64,000 nt of DNA from Gemmata massiliana. GTDB lineage: Bacteria; Planctomycetota; Planctomycetia; Gemmatales; Gemmataceae. The stretch lies in NCBI GenBank assembly GCA_000531095.1, contig HG799463.1, positions 184,671 through 248,670 of the forward strand. Reading direction: 5' to 3'. This document shows positions 35,682-42,961 of the stretch, piece by piece; position 1 is the first letter of the stretch; each line of letters opens with the position of its first letter. The position numbers and the translations under genes are program-made. The notes beneath the pieces are model-generated. The model was not told the origin of the DNA, did not search any database, and was given only the letters and a program-made list of their open reading frames with translations.

Positions 35682-36346
35682 CGGTCGCTCCGGCAACTCG
35701 GCTTGCTCCACCCGGTCGTCTTGAACACCCGCTTTGAGTTGATCGCGGGTGCGCGCCGGCTTACCGCGGCAAAGAAACTGGGTTGGACGGAGATCCCCTG
35801 CCGCGTCGTCGACACGCTCGACGACGCAGTGGCGGCGCTCCAAGCGGAGCGCGACGAGAACACATGCCGTGAGCCTTGGACGTTCGACGAACTGGTGGAA
35901 GTGGGGCGCCGGATCGAGAATCTGGAAAAGCCCAATTCCGACCGCCGCAAAAAGGCCGGTAGGGGCACCGAACCATCGGGAAAATTTCCCGATGGTACTG
36001 CCGGCCGAACACGGGACAAAGTTGGCGCTGCGCTCGGAGTAAGCGGGAGAACCTACGAGAAGGGCAAGCAGGTATCCGAGGCTGCGGAGAAGGAGCCGGA
36101 GAAGTTCGGTGACCTACCTGCGCTCGCTGATTCGCAAAGTATCGACGCAGCACACAAAGAGTTGAAGCGTCGGCGTGGGCAATCGACCAGCCCTCCGCCT
36201 CCCACACCCCCGATCGTGATTCACGCGCCAGACGTGCTGGCTCCGGCCCCGAGTCGGGCCGACGACCTGCGCGCGCTCGCGGACGCACTGCTCGTCTTGG
36301 CCGCATTCGATGAACAGCTTCAGCGGTTCCGATACCTGGAGGAACT
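35682..36346 (+). pseudogene. ParB-like nuclease/partition protein, both ends truncated
   Basis: In frame from right after the preceding stop: RSLRQLGLLHPVV, FELIAGARRLTAAKKLGWTEIPCRVVD is the ParB/Srx N-terminal core with GARR, and DEVENTCREP-like DENTCREPWTF the helix that follows. Then comes a variable linker holding a palindrome, TRDKVGAALGVSGRTYEKGKQV (HTH region), and a charged C terminus. There is no start codon, and the reading drifts into the next gene near 36346. The protein is of the phage/plasmid ParB type. The truncations may be natural or may come from bad joins. Confidence 0.75.
35972..35996. repeat. 25-bp palindrome in ParB-like coding sequence
   Basis: ACCATCGGGAAA, one central A, then the exact complement. 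It is in frame and encodes PSGKFPDG in the linker just before TRDKVG. Confidence 0.85.
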
Positions 36347-36355
36347 TACGGTCGC

Positions 36356-37192
36356 TCACCCGAGCGGTGCCCAGAGCGGGTTGTAGGGCGCACCGGGCGC
36401 GGTCTTCAGCCCGGGCACCACGTAGTGCAAGTTCCAGGACGCGCCGAACGCCGGATACAGGGATTGCCCCACGATCCCCGACTTGAACCCTTCGCCCGGC
36501 GCGCCGGTAGTAATCAGGACGGCCGGGAACCCGTCCACGGATACCAGTTGCGGGTGCGGGATGTCGAACCCGTACCGGACCGCGCGACCGGTGATGTAAA
36601 CGTGAACGGTCGGCGTGGTGCGGTACTGAATGCCCGTGTCGCCCACTCCGTTCGGCCCCGGGAACTCGGCCTGCAAACTGCCCCGGGGCGGCTTGGCGAC
36701 CTGGGGCAGCGCGTTGTTGGTGCCCAGCGGAAGGCGCCCGATCTGCCCGACGTTCCACGTGTCGGCGCGCAACTCGGCGCGCGTGAGCGGCTCCTCGGGG
36801 AGCGTCTTGACGACTATCGCCCCGGAGTCGATCACGACCCGGGAGTACACTTCGTAGTGCAGCCAGCTCGAGGCTTTGGTCGGCGCCAGAGCCGTTTGTA
36901 ACTGTGTGAAGAACTGCTGTGCGACCGCGGCCCCGAGCGCGGCCCCGAGCGGCCCGATGATGTTGACGTTCCCCTCGCGCGCGTCGTGGGTCGGGGGCGG
37001 GGTTTCGGCCCGGCACAGGTCAATGATCTTGTCGTCCCCCACGTCGAACCGCAGCCCGGCCCCGCCGCGCGGGCCGAACGAGGTGGCCGTGGAGTTGGCC
37101 CAGAGCCGGTAGTCCGAGTTCGGAATGGGCTTCCACAATCCGGTCGCGCCCAGGGCCGCGGGCAGGTATATGCCAGCTATTTCATACGTCAT
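36356..37192 (-). CDS. phage-like structural protein, C-terminal part (split by linker)
   Basis: 278 residues from the internal Met of MTYEIAGIYLPAALG. It has no known motif; beta-rich with Gly/Pro turns and a helical Ala-rich stretch (GPLGAALGAAVAQQFFTQLQTAL). In the cell it should not start here: the upstream half at 37222-38322 ends with the same MTYEIAGIYL sequence, and only a mutated linker and a 133-bp duplication keep the halves apart. Joined, they give one protein of about 600 residues. Confidence 0.7.
   Translation of the reverse strand: MTYEIAGIYLPAALGATGLWKPIPNSDYRLWANSTATSFGPRGGAGLRFDVGDDKIIDLCRAETPPPTHDAREGNVNIIGPLGAALGAAVAQQFFTQLQTALAPTKASSWLHYEVYSRVVIDSGAIVVKTLPEEPLTRAELRADTWNVGQIGRLPLGTNNALPQVAKPPRGSLQAEFPGPNGVGDTGIQYRTTPTVHVYITGRAVRYGFDIPHPQLVSVDGFPAVLITTGAPGEGFKSGIVGQSLYPAFGASWNLHYVVPGLKTAPGAPYNPLWAPLG
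37060..37192. repeat. artefactual duplication, copy 1
   Basis: Identical to 37239-37371; between the copies lies the damaged linker 37200-37238. The duplication and the linker together interrupt one gene, so the second copy should be removed from the true sequence. Confidence 0.88.
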
Positions 37193-37199
37193 GCGAGAG

Positions 37200-37238
37200 C
37201 GTAATACTTCGGATGCATACATTATAAGAGATATACGA
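37200..37238. other. damaged loxP linker (assembly artefact)
   Basis: CGTAATACTTCGG, ATGCATACATTATAAGAG, ATATACGA: the linker of 39457-39498 with several substitutions and losses, as expected from low-quality read ends. Confidence 0.85.
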
Positions 37239-38322
37239 CCCCGCCGCGCGGGCCGAACGAGGTGGCCGTGGAGTTGGCCCAGAGCCGGTAGTCCGAGTTC
37301 GGAATGGGCTTCCACAATCCGGTCGCGCCCAGGGCCGCGGGCAGGTATATGCCAGCTATTTCATACGTCATCGAGAGCGACACCTTCTGACGCGGACCGT
37401 AAACCGATGGATCTTCAGCAGAGAAGTGTTTAGGAATAAGGGAAACGCCCGGGTTCCGGGTTCGGGCCTCTTTTTGACGATCTTTAATGGTGTCGAAGAA
37501 TGCGTTCCACGCGGCGGAGACATCGCGCCCGGGCTGGAGCGTGTACGTCGCGCGGAACGTCTTGGTCCACCTCGCGAGTGGCGCTTGCCCGTGAATGCTG
37601 GAAATCGATTCGGAGGCCTCGGCGCTGAGGATCCCGTCCCCGGGCGCGTTTGTACCGATCTCCTTATCCACGAACACGTACTCGAGTTTCGACTTGTTCG
37701 GCGAAAGGGTGAACTCCTGGGCGTCACGCCGGAACCCGCGGAGTAATCCGGGCGTGATGGCCGCACGAAACGCATCGGCGCTGCGCGGGACCGCGCGATC
37801 CCCGGGCCGGTTCCGGTTGTTCGCGATCACCAGATACCCGCGGATCGTGCGCGTGGTAACGCCTTCGTGGTCGATGGCGTAGCTGGCCCCGAAGTTCCAC
37901 TCCATGATCCCGTTGAACACGGCGTCGTTGCACGTGGGGATCGTGAATGTGACCTGCCACTGGGCTTCGACCGCGAGTCCGGCCCCGACCGGCACGAGCG
38001 TCACATCACCCGGGTGCGGTCCCCAGTTCACGTCTTTCACGACCCCGCGGTTCACGGCCTCGTTACCGAACCCGCGCCCCTCGTACCGCAGTTCTTCGCC
38101 CGGGCGCATCAGTCGCGAGACCATATCCTGGATCTGCGTCTTCGTCCCGAACTTGTTGGCGATGGTCCACTTCAGCCCGATCGTGAACTCGCACGCGGTG
38201 ACCGTGCGCCGGGCCGAATCGTACTGCGGGGACACGCGGTAGAGTGTGGTGTCCACGGTTTCGTTGAACGTGTAGCCCGCGTAAGACGTGATCCCGATCT
38301 GGGGCAGGTCACCGATCGCCAT
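37222..38322 (-). CDS. phage-like structural protein, N-terminal part (split by linker)
   Basis: MAIGDLPQIGITSYAGYTFNE to the MTYEIAGIYL block, true coding from 38322 to about 37239; the last residues (VVYLL) are linker-encoded. It has no signal peptide, is beta-rich, and carries R-P-G-E-E-L-R-Y and TRTIRGYLVIANNRN blocks. I recognise no named family. Its size, lack of signal and its position among small phage-like genes suggest a virion or tail protein. The C-terminal half is 36356-37192. Confidence 0.68.
   Translation of the reverse strand: MAIGDLPQIGITSYAGYTFNETVDTTLYRVSPQYDSARRTVTACEFTIGLKWTIANKFGTKTQIQDMVSRLMRPGEELRYEGRGFGNEAVNRGVVKDVNWGPHPGDVTLVPVGAGLAVEAQWQVTFTIPTCNDAVFNGIMEWNFGASYAIDHEGVTTRTIRGYLVIANNRNRPGDRAVPRSADAFRAAITPGLLRGFRRDAQEFTLSPNKSKLEYVFVDKEIGTNAPGDGILSAEASESISSIHGQAPLARWTKTFRATYTLQPGRDVSAAWNAFFDTIKDRQKEARTRNPGVSLIPKHFSAEDPSVYGPRQKVSLSMTYEIAGIYLPAALGATGLWKPIPNSDYRLWANSTATSFGPRGGVVYLL
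37239..37371. repeat. artefactual duplication, copy 2
   Basis: Second copy of 37060-37192; see that entry. Confidence 0.88.
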
Positions 38323-38378
38323 GTCGCACCCTCGAGTAAGGAGGGTGCAGGATCCGGGCTACCCGAAGTCCCGAAGTC

Positions 38379-38693
38379 TCACTGCGGCTCTTCGGGCGCG
38401 AGCATTGAGGCGGGCGAAGGTTGAAGGGTGAGATCGTTCAGCCAATTGAGCGATTCGGGACCAGGGGCCGGAAGCCGTACGGTAATCTCTTCGACAACCG
38501 CGTCCTCGATCCCTTCCCACGCGGCGGCGACGTCGTCTGGGTTCGACGGGTCGAACGATTCGAGCGATTTGAACAGTTCCGCCAGTGGGTGCGGCTTGGT
38601 CGGATCGATCGGGGGTGCGGGTGGGGGGAGCATTTCCCGAGGAATGCCGAGGATGTCCGCGGTCCGGTCATCAATTCGAAAGATAGTTGGCAT
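38379..38693 (-). CDS. hypothetical protein
   Basis: 104 residues: MPTIFRIDDRTADILGIPREM, a Pro-rich PPPAPPIDPTKPHP stretch, a helical DDVAAAWEGIEDAVVEEI, and a short end. It lies 57 bases upstream of the structural-like gene on the same strand and resembles small phage tail or assembly proteins only in size and position. Confidence 0.55.
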   Translation of the reverse strand: MPTIFRIDDRTADILGIPREMLPPPAPPIDPTKPHPLAELFKSLESFDPSNPDDVAAAWEGIEDAVVEEITVRLPAPGPESLNWLNDLTLQPSPASMLAPEEPQ

Positions 38694-38756
38694 GGGGTGA
38701 TCCGGGGTTGTGGGCGAAGTCTCCAACAATCGCACGTACCCGGAGCGGTGTGTTCA

Positions 38757-38776
38757 GAAACGGGAATTCCGGTTTC
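38757..38776. repeat. imperfect 20-bp palindrome
   Basis: GAAACGGGAA then TTCCGGTTTC: nine of ten pairs match. The minus strand reads CETGIPVSEH, again the KilA-N GIPV turn seen at 27940 and 28789. Confidence 0.65.
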
Positions 38777-38807
38777 ACAGAAGTCCGGCACTCCAAATTC
38801 TGGTTGA

Positions 38808-38843
38808 GTCGCCAGCTCCGGCAATATTGCCGGAGCTGGCGAC
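38808..38843. repeat. 36-bp perfect palindrome
   Basis: GTCGCCAGCTCCGGCAAT followed by its exact complement, no loop. The plus strand reads SPAPAILPELAT, like the linker SPAQELIPEPAN at 39053. Confidence 0.92.
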
Positions 38844-39052
38844 GTTTATGGATGACTTTCTGGAACCTGGCAACGCGCTGACCCGGCGACCTGCGTCCTT
38901 TCACTCAACAAGGAACGGCGCCAACTCACGAAGTCGCAGATGGCGATGGTTGGGGCTCGCGCCACGGAACTCACCGAGGAGCTAAAAGACGAAGCGAATG
39001 CGCGGATGAAGGCTGCCGCTCTGCTCGGCAACAAAACACGTCACAAGAAACC

Positions 39053-39088
39053 TTCGCCGGCTCAGGAATTAATTCCTGAGCCGGCGAA
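39053..39088. repeat. 36-bp perfect palindrome in ParB-like coding sequence
   Basis: TTCGCCGGCTCAGGAATT followed by its exact complement, no loop. It is in frame and codes SPAQELIPEPAN immediately before the conserved TRDAVG. The paralogue at 35.97 kb has a different palindrome at the same place. Confidence 0.93.
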
Positions 39089-39178
39089 CAGGGGCCAAAC
39101 CCGCGATGCCGTAGGCAAAACTATCGGCGTTTCCGGGCGGCTGATCGACTTCGCCAAGGTCGTCATGCCGTCGGCGGC

Positions 39179-39203
39179 AGTTGTGGGCAAGATGCCCACA
39201 ACT
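39179..39203. repeat. hairpin, 11-bp arms, loop AGA
   Basis: AGTTGTGGGCA, loop AGA, then the exact complement, inside the ParB-like fragment (AVVGKMPTT). Sister of 28976-29002. Confidence 0.8.
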
Positions 39204-39297
39204 CCCAGCGTGGGCAACTATGTCGGAGATCTCCACAGTTGAAGTCGGCGCAGGACATCAGCATCAGGTGTGCGCCCCCCCCCCCACGGCCAGCAAC

Positions 39298-39329
39298 CGC
39301 CAGTGGGGGAAATATTTCCCCCACTGGCG
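39298..39329. repeat. 32-bp perfect palindrome
   Basis: CGCCAGTGGGGGAAAT followed by its exact complement. One reading is ASGGNISPTGE, similar in place and style to the other linkers. A run of eleven C lies 13 bases upstream (39275-39285). Confidence 0.9.
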
Positions 39330-39456
39330 AACGGCAAAGTTCGCGACTAACTTGCAGATCCGGCCCCGAGCGACACGCGGTTTGCTGCGACGGCAGTTCT
39401 GAACTTCAAGGACCAGGAGTTGGCGACCGTGACCGAGATCGTTACGGATGCCGACG

Positions 39457-39498
39457 CGTAATAACTTCGTATAGCATACATTATACGAAGTTATACGA
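39457..39498. other. complete loxP mate-pair linker (assembly artefact)
   Basis: The full 42-base linker: CGTA, loxP (39461-39494), ACGA. The genes on the two sides are unrelated, so left and right may not be neighbours in the genome. Translations across it give ITSYNVCYTKL, a known linker-derived peptide in databases. Confidence 0.95.
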
Positions 39499-39677
39499 TG
39501 CACCGTCTTGAGCTTCTGGCCCGCGTCCTTCGCCGCTTGGCCCACCGAGTGGGCCGCGTCCGCGGTCTTCTCGGCAACCGTTTCGGCACCGTCCTTCACC
39601 TTCTCCCCAACCTTCTTCGCAGCGTCCTTCACGGCTTCGCCCGCGTTCTCGATCCGCTCTCGAATGGTATCGGCCAT
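39499..39677 (-). CDS. hydrophilic helical protein, 3' truncated by linker
   Basis: From ATG 39677: MADTIRERIENAGEAVKDAAKK then VGEKVKDGAETVAEKTADAAHS and GQAAKDAGQKLKT, an 11-residue-repeat amphipathic helix like LEA/CsbD/YtxH-type stress proteins. The end is lost in the linker, so the length is unknown (60 residues remain). Likely a cytoplasmic stress-related protein; not typical element cargo, so this segment may be chromosomal. Confidence 0.65.
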
Positions 39678-39841
39678 GACTGCATACCTCCAAAAATGAA
39701 CGGCGAGCATGGGGTTTATTGATCCCGCACCCGCGTGCTCATCTATTGCACATGAAGTGCCAACCGCGCGAGTTCGGCGCGCCGGTTGCCATCCTCCAGG
39801 TTGTTTGAGGCCTTCACACGCACAATTCGGGTGCCCTTCCC

Positions 39842-40300
39842 ATGTTAACCGAACCCTTCCCCCTGTCCGCGACCCGCGGTCCCGCCACGTTCCCCGTTCC
39901 GCTCCGACTTCGCGTACTCGTGGTCGACGACAACCGGGACGCGGCCGATTCGACGGCCGAACTGCTCGCGATCTGCGGGGCCGAAGTACGGACCCGATAC
40001 GACGGTGAAGCGGGCCTTGATGTGGTCGTCGAGTGGGAACCCGATGCCGTGATCCTGGACCTCAGTATGCCCGGTCTCGACGGGTGCGCGGTCGCGCGCC
40101 GGATTCGGACCGTGTGTGCCTCGACCGGAAGTGAGGGGCCGCTCCTGGTCGCGCTCACCGCGCTGGGGGACGAGCGGACTCGGGAGCGCGCGGCCGGGTG
40201 CGGGTTCAACTTGCACTTCACCAAGCCGGTCGATCCGGCCGAACTGCTGCACGCTTTGGGAGAACACATGGCTAACAGCGGGAACGGCGTTGCGCACTGA
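39842..40300 (+). CDS. CheY-like response regulator receiver protein
   Basis: 152 residues, a single receiver domain: LRVLVVDDNRDAADSTAELL (acidic pair), AVILDLSMPGLDG (phospho-acceptor Asp), LVALTAL (Thr) and FTKPVDPAEL (Lys). There is no output domain, so it would act by protein contact. No histidine kinase is adjacent. The first 20 residues are unconserved; a later start is possible. Confidence 0.85.
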   Translation: MLTEPFPLSATRGPATFPVPLRLRVLVVDDNRDAADSTAELLAICGAEVRTRYDGEAGLDVVVEWEPDAVILDLSMPGLDGCAVARRIRTVCASTGSEGPLLVALTALGDERTRERAAGCGFNLHFTKPVDPAELLHALGEHMANSGNGVAH

Positions 40301-40586
40301 ACCGCACACGTCCAACCGTTTGGCCGGTTCTCGGGAGAGGATTATTCCAACACGCCACACCACCGCGAACCCGGAGGGTTCTGCTACGCATTTGGACAAC
40401 CGACCGCACGTGACCAATTCCTTCGCGGGGCACATTTTACCCCGATCGGTCCGCTACTTGCTATCGCTTGAGCCTTGCGACCGCGCCCGGTGACGTTCCC
40501 TCCGGATTATCCAACACGCCGACCGTCCCGAGCACGAAGTTCCACACACCGACGACTGACTTCGGGTTCCGCTCAAAGGGTTCGCG

Positions 40587-40814
40587 ATGTCCCTGCCCCT
40601 GCCTTCGGACGATTCTCGCCTGCTGTTATTCCGGTGCGAACGATGCCGGCGCGCGTTTGCCACGTCCCCGGACCAGGTTCGGCTCCACCGGCAAGCCAGG
40701 CGCTGGCCCGGCTGTTGTAAAGGCGACATGGTCTTGTGCATCGATGTCGAGCGCCGAAACCCGAGAGCGCAACAAACGGCCGCAGGGTTGACCGAAAGCG
40801 GGGCCACGAGGTAG
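40587..40814 (+). CDS. small Cys-rich protein
   Basis: 75 residues with FRCERCRRAF (CxxC) and WPGCCKGDMVL, four to five cysteines in a zinc-ribbon-like layout. It is complete, with its stop six bases before a linker fragment. A paralogue with an in-frame stop lies on the other side of that linker (40850-41132). Confidence 0.55.
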   Translation: MSLPLPSDDSRLLLFRCERCRRAFATSPDQVRLHRQARRWPGCCKGDMVLCIDVERRNPRAQQTAAGLTESGATR

Positions 40815-40819
40815 TCGCG

Positions 40820-40842
40820 TCGTATAACTTCGTATAATGTAT
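40820..40842. other. partial loxP linker (assembly artefact)
   Basis: TCGTATAACTTCGTATAATG then TAT: the first 23 bases of the reverse-complement linker, cut in the loxP spacer. It marks a possible bad join between two paralogous Cys-rich genes. Confidence 0.88.
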
Positions 40843-40849
40843 CACCGAT

Positions 40850-41132
40850 GCCTCAGAATCATCCCGAGTCCGAAGGTTCGCACATTTCACTGTTCCGGTG
40901 TGCCTAGTGCGGTCGCGCGCTTCCCGCCACGCCAACCGAGGTGCGCGGTGTGGTGCGCGGAACCTGGCCCCGGTGTTGTGCCCGCGACATGGGGCTTTTC
41001 ATCTCGGCCGATCGTCCGCTCCCCGGCGCGGCACACGTGATTGCGTCCCCTCTGGTGCTCCCGAGCGCCGACCCGACGGCCGAAACAACTACTATGCCCG
41101 CGCTCCCGAACCTCGCGAAGCCCACCGAATAG
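40850..41132 (+). pseudogene. Cys-rich protein, second copy with stop codon
   Basis: In frame HISLFRCA, stop (TAG), CGRALPATPTEVR, then GTWPRCCARDMGLFI, parallel to FRCERCRRAF ... WPGCCKGDMVL of the gene at 40587. The nonsense codon falls in the first CxxC. The C-terminal tail is longer and unrelated. It is either a dead paralogue or a sequence error. Confidence 0.6.
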
Positions 41133-41179
41133 AGCTCCCTAAAAGTGCCCGTTTTGCACCTCTGAAAACGGCCCGCGAC

Positions 41180-41204
41180 AACCGTAAAGATCTTCTTTAC
41201 GGTT
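41180..41204. repeat. hairpin, 11-bp arms, loop TCT
   Basis: Same arms as 29015-29039 (AACCGTAAAGA) with the loop reversed, in the second copy of that locus. Confidence 0.8.
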
Positions 41205-41300
41205 CGCTCGAAATATCCCTTTTGTGCATCCGAATTGGCTCCAAACCTGGGAATCCAGGTATTTCACGGTTCGCCCGATTTGCAGGTTCGCACTCAAACA

Positions 41301-41457
41301 TTCTGACGATAGCGGATCGCTAGAAATGCCCCTTTTTGTGGCCTCAAACCACCTCAAACCCTTCATTTCCAAGGGTTTCACGGAGCCCCAGATTTGGTGC
41401 GTGGCGATCTCCCCCACACACGCGGTCGTTCGCGAAGTGAAGTCGGCTGGGTGGGTA
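41301..41457 (+). repeat. P63C-derived repeat, copy C
   Basis: 157 bases matching 29285-29441. It is followed directly at 41458 by the sequence that in the first locus lies 241 bases further on (29683), so the two loci differ by one clean deletion or insertion. I see no complete gene between 41133 and 41557. Confidence 0.85.
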
Positions 41458-41557
41458 TCTCGCCGGCTCAACGTCCGTCCCGGATCAAACGGACGCTTGC
41501 AGGGACCGCGACCTATAGCACGTGCCGTGCGTCGCGCTGTCAGGATAAACCCGACTG

Positions 41558-42220
41558 TCATTCCTTACCGAGCACCAGATCGACAACCCAACATCCGCGG
41601 ACATGGGGCCCGGGACCACGGCAATGATCGAGCACATCGGCGCTATCGCACCCGGCGTCCTGGAGCGCGTCGGCCAGGATCGGCATCCGGTCGAACGCGT
41701 TCCACTCGTAGACGCTGCGGGCCAGCGCGAGTACGTCCGGCGTGAGCCACGCGACATGAACGGATGCGCGACGGAAGGGATTACCCACAAGCTCGCGAAG
41801 AATGTGCGACTGCGCAACCCGCTCGGCGCGAAATGATCGCTCGGATTGATCGGAGGCGGCAGGGTTGAATTGGTAAGCCGCGCCCCACGCCACGTCATTC
41901 GCGATGACGGTCGGATTCAATCGGTCTTGCGGCTCCAACAGTAATCGGAGGCTGCGGAACGCCGGCATTCGCTCGACGATATCAGCGTGAGCTCGGGTAA
42001 TGTGTGGCTCGGTATCACGGACGCCGTCCGCAAGTTCTTCGGCCCGGCGGAGGAGCCAGTTCACAGAGTTCTCGCGCGCGTCAACGACGCGCGCGAAGCA
42101 CGCCACCCCGAACAAAAGTGCCGTTCGGTGGCGGTATCGGTTCTTGGTGCGGGAACGAGGGTTGAGCCAGCGCAACATCAGTGTCGGGTCATCGCACGCC
42201 AGCCATTGTGCTTCGGTCAT
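41558..42220 (-). CDS. planctomycete 'MTEAQWLA' family protein
   Basis: 220 residues, intact. It starts MTEAQWLACDDPTLMLRWLN, has the helical middle RRAEELADGVRDTEPHI, and ends DRMPILADALQDAGC then GPGPHVRGCWVVDLVLGKE. It is the sister of the frameshifted gene at 29783-30549, with a near-identical last 40 residues and a diverged middle. Function unknown. The ATG at 42220 gives the family N terminus; the open frame runs further upstream. Confidence 0.8.
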   Translation of the reverse strand: MTEAQWLACDDPTLMLRWLNPRSRTKNRYRHRTALLFGVACFARVVDARENSVNWLLRRAEELADGVRDTEPHITRAHADIVERMPAFRSLRLLLEPQDRLNPTVIANDVAWGAAYQFNPAASDQSERSFRAERVAQSHILRELVGNPFRRASVHVAWLTPDVLALARSVYEWNAFDRMPILADALQDAGCDSADVLDHCRGPGPHVRGCWVVDLVLGKE

Positions 42221-42558
42221 TGGTCGCTCCCTGGAATCACTCCAGCGTGACCGGCTCGGCACCCGGGCAAGCACGAACGATCTTTGCGCGCTGCCGTAGA
42301 GAAGAACCCGTAGGTCACCGATTTCGCCTCGTGGCTGAACGAGCCCCGCGGAAATCACAGCAGCTCGCTGTGTCGACGTTCCGGACGTGAAACTCCGCAC
42401 GATCGCACAAAACTCGCAGAACTGCCGCGCACAAACGGGGCGCGCTTCTAGATACCGGTGTCGGTTACAGCTCAAGACCCTTCCGCCGCCCATCCGGTCG
42501 CGAGTACCACCCGTTTCTCACCGGCGCCACGTGCGCCACACTTATTTGGAGCGCGAGC
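42221..42558. other. intergenic, no gene recognised
   Basis: 338 bases between divergent genes. The promoter of the pilin gene should be here; I see no clear boxes. Confidence 0.45.
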
Positions 42559-42747
42559 ATGCGCGGTTTGACCAAGAACCTGGTGTCGTTCCTGAAGGCG
42601 GAAGACGGCCCGACGGCCGTCGAGTACGCGGTGATGTTGGCCCTCATCGTCGTGGTGTGCATCGCCGCCATCACGACCCTCGGCTCCAACGCCAACAGCA
42701 CCTTCAGCTTCGTCGGCTCCTCCATCAAGCCGACGGCATCGAGCTGA
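42559..42747 (+). CDS. Flp family type IVb pilin
   Basis: 62 residues. A short basic leader (MRGLTKNLVSFLKAEDG) ends before PTAVEYAVMLALIVVVCIAAITTLGSN, the conserved Flp pilin helix with Glu at position 5 of the mature part (TAVEYAVMLALI). Prepilin peptidase would cut after the Gly. Flp pilins form tight-adherence (Tad) fibres, but no tadA, tadB, tadC or cpaA is in the window, so this is an orphan or its machinery is elsewhere. A terminator follows. Confidence 0.92.
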   Translation: MRGLTKNLVSFLKAEDGPTAVEYAVMLALIVVVCIAAITTLGSNANSTFSFVGSSIKPTASS

Positions 42748-42783
42748 GTGGGCTCCGCGAATCGGTCACCAACGTTTACTCTT

Positions 42784-42820
42784 GAAGTCCCCGGAAACAT
42801 TACCGGGGACTTCATTTTTT
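42784..42820 (+). terminator. rho-independent terminator of the pilin gene
   Basis: GAAGTCCCCGG, an 8-base loop, the exact complement, then ATTTTTT. Confidence 0.92.
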
Positions 42821-42961
42821 ACTTCGACGGGGCGGGCCGCGCGAAACGGATCGTGATATGGAGGCGAATCGGTGGATGTGGCCCGGACGCGGAACTGGTG
42901 TTACGCTGTTGCGCATGCGGCTTCTTGCCGCGGCCGCGAAAGAGTTCACGTGGGCTCGGCA

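Larger units (their letters stand above)
38880..39242 (+). pseudogene. ParB-like protein fragment
   Basis: Open reading into VLSLNKERRQLTKSQMAMVGARATELTEEL (the helix after the ParB core), then a palindrome-coded linker SPAQELIPEPAN, TRDAVGKTIGVSGRLIDFAKVV (HTH region, as in the 35.7-kb copy) and a tail that contains another hairpin. The N-terminal ParB core and a start codon are missing. It could be decayed or cut by the misassembly around 39457. Confidence 0.65.

Noticed and set aside
39275-39285. C11 run as phase-variable switch
   Set aside because: It is not inside a supported gene and lies near an assembly artefact in a data set with likely homopolymer errors.
38757-39329. CRISPR array
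   Set aside because: The palindromes differ from each other, spacing is irregular, no direct repeat-spacer pattern and no cas gene in the window.
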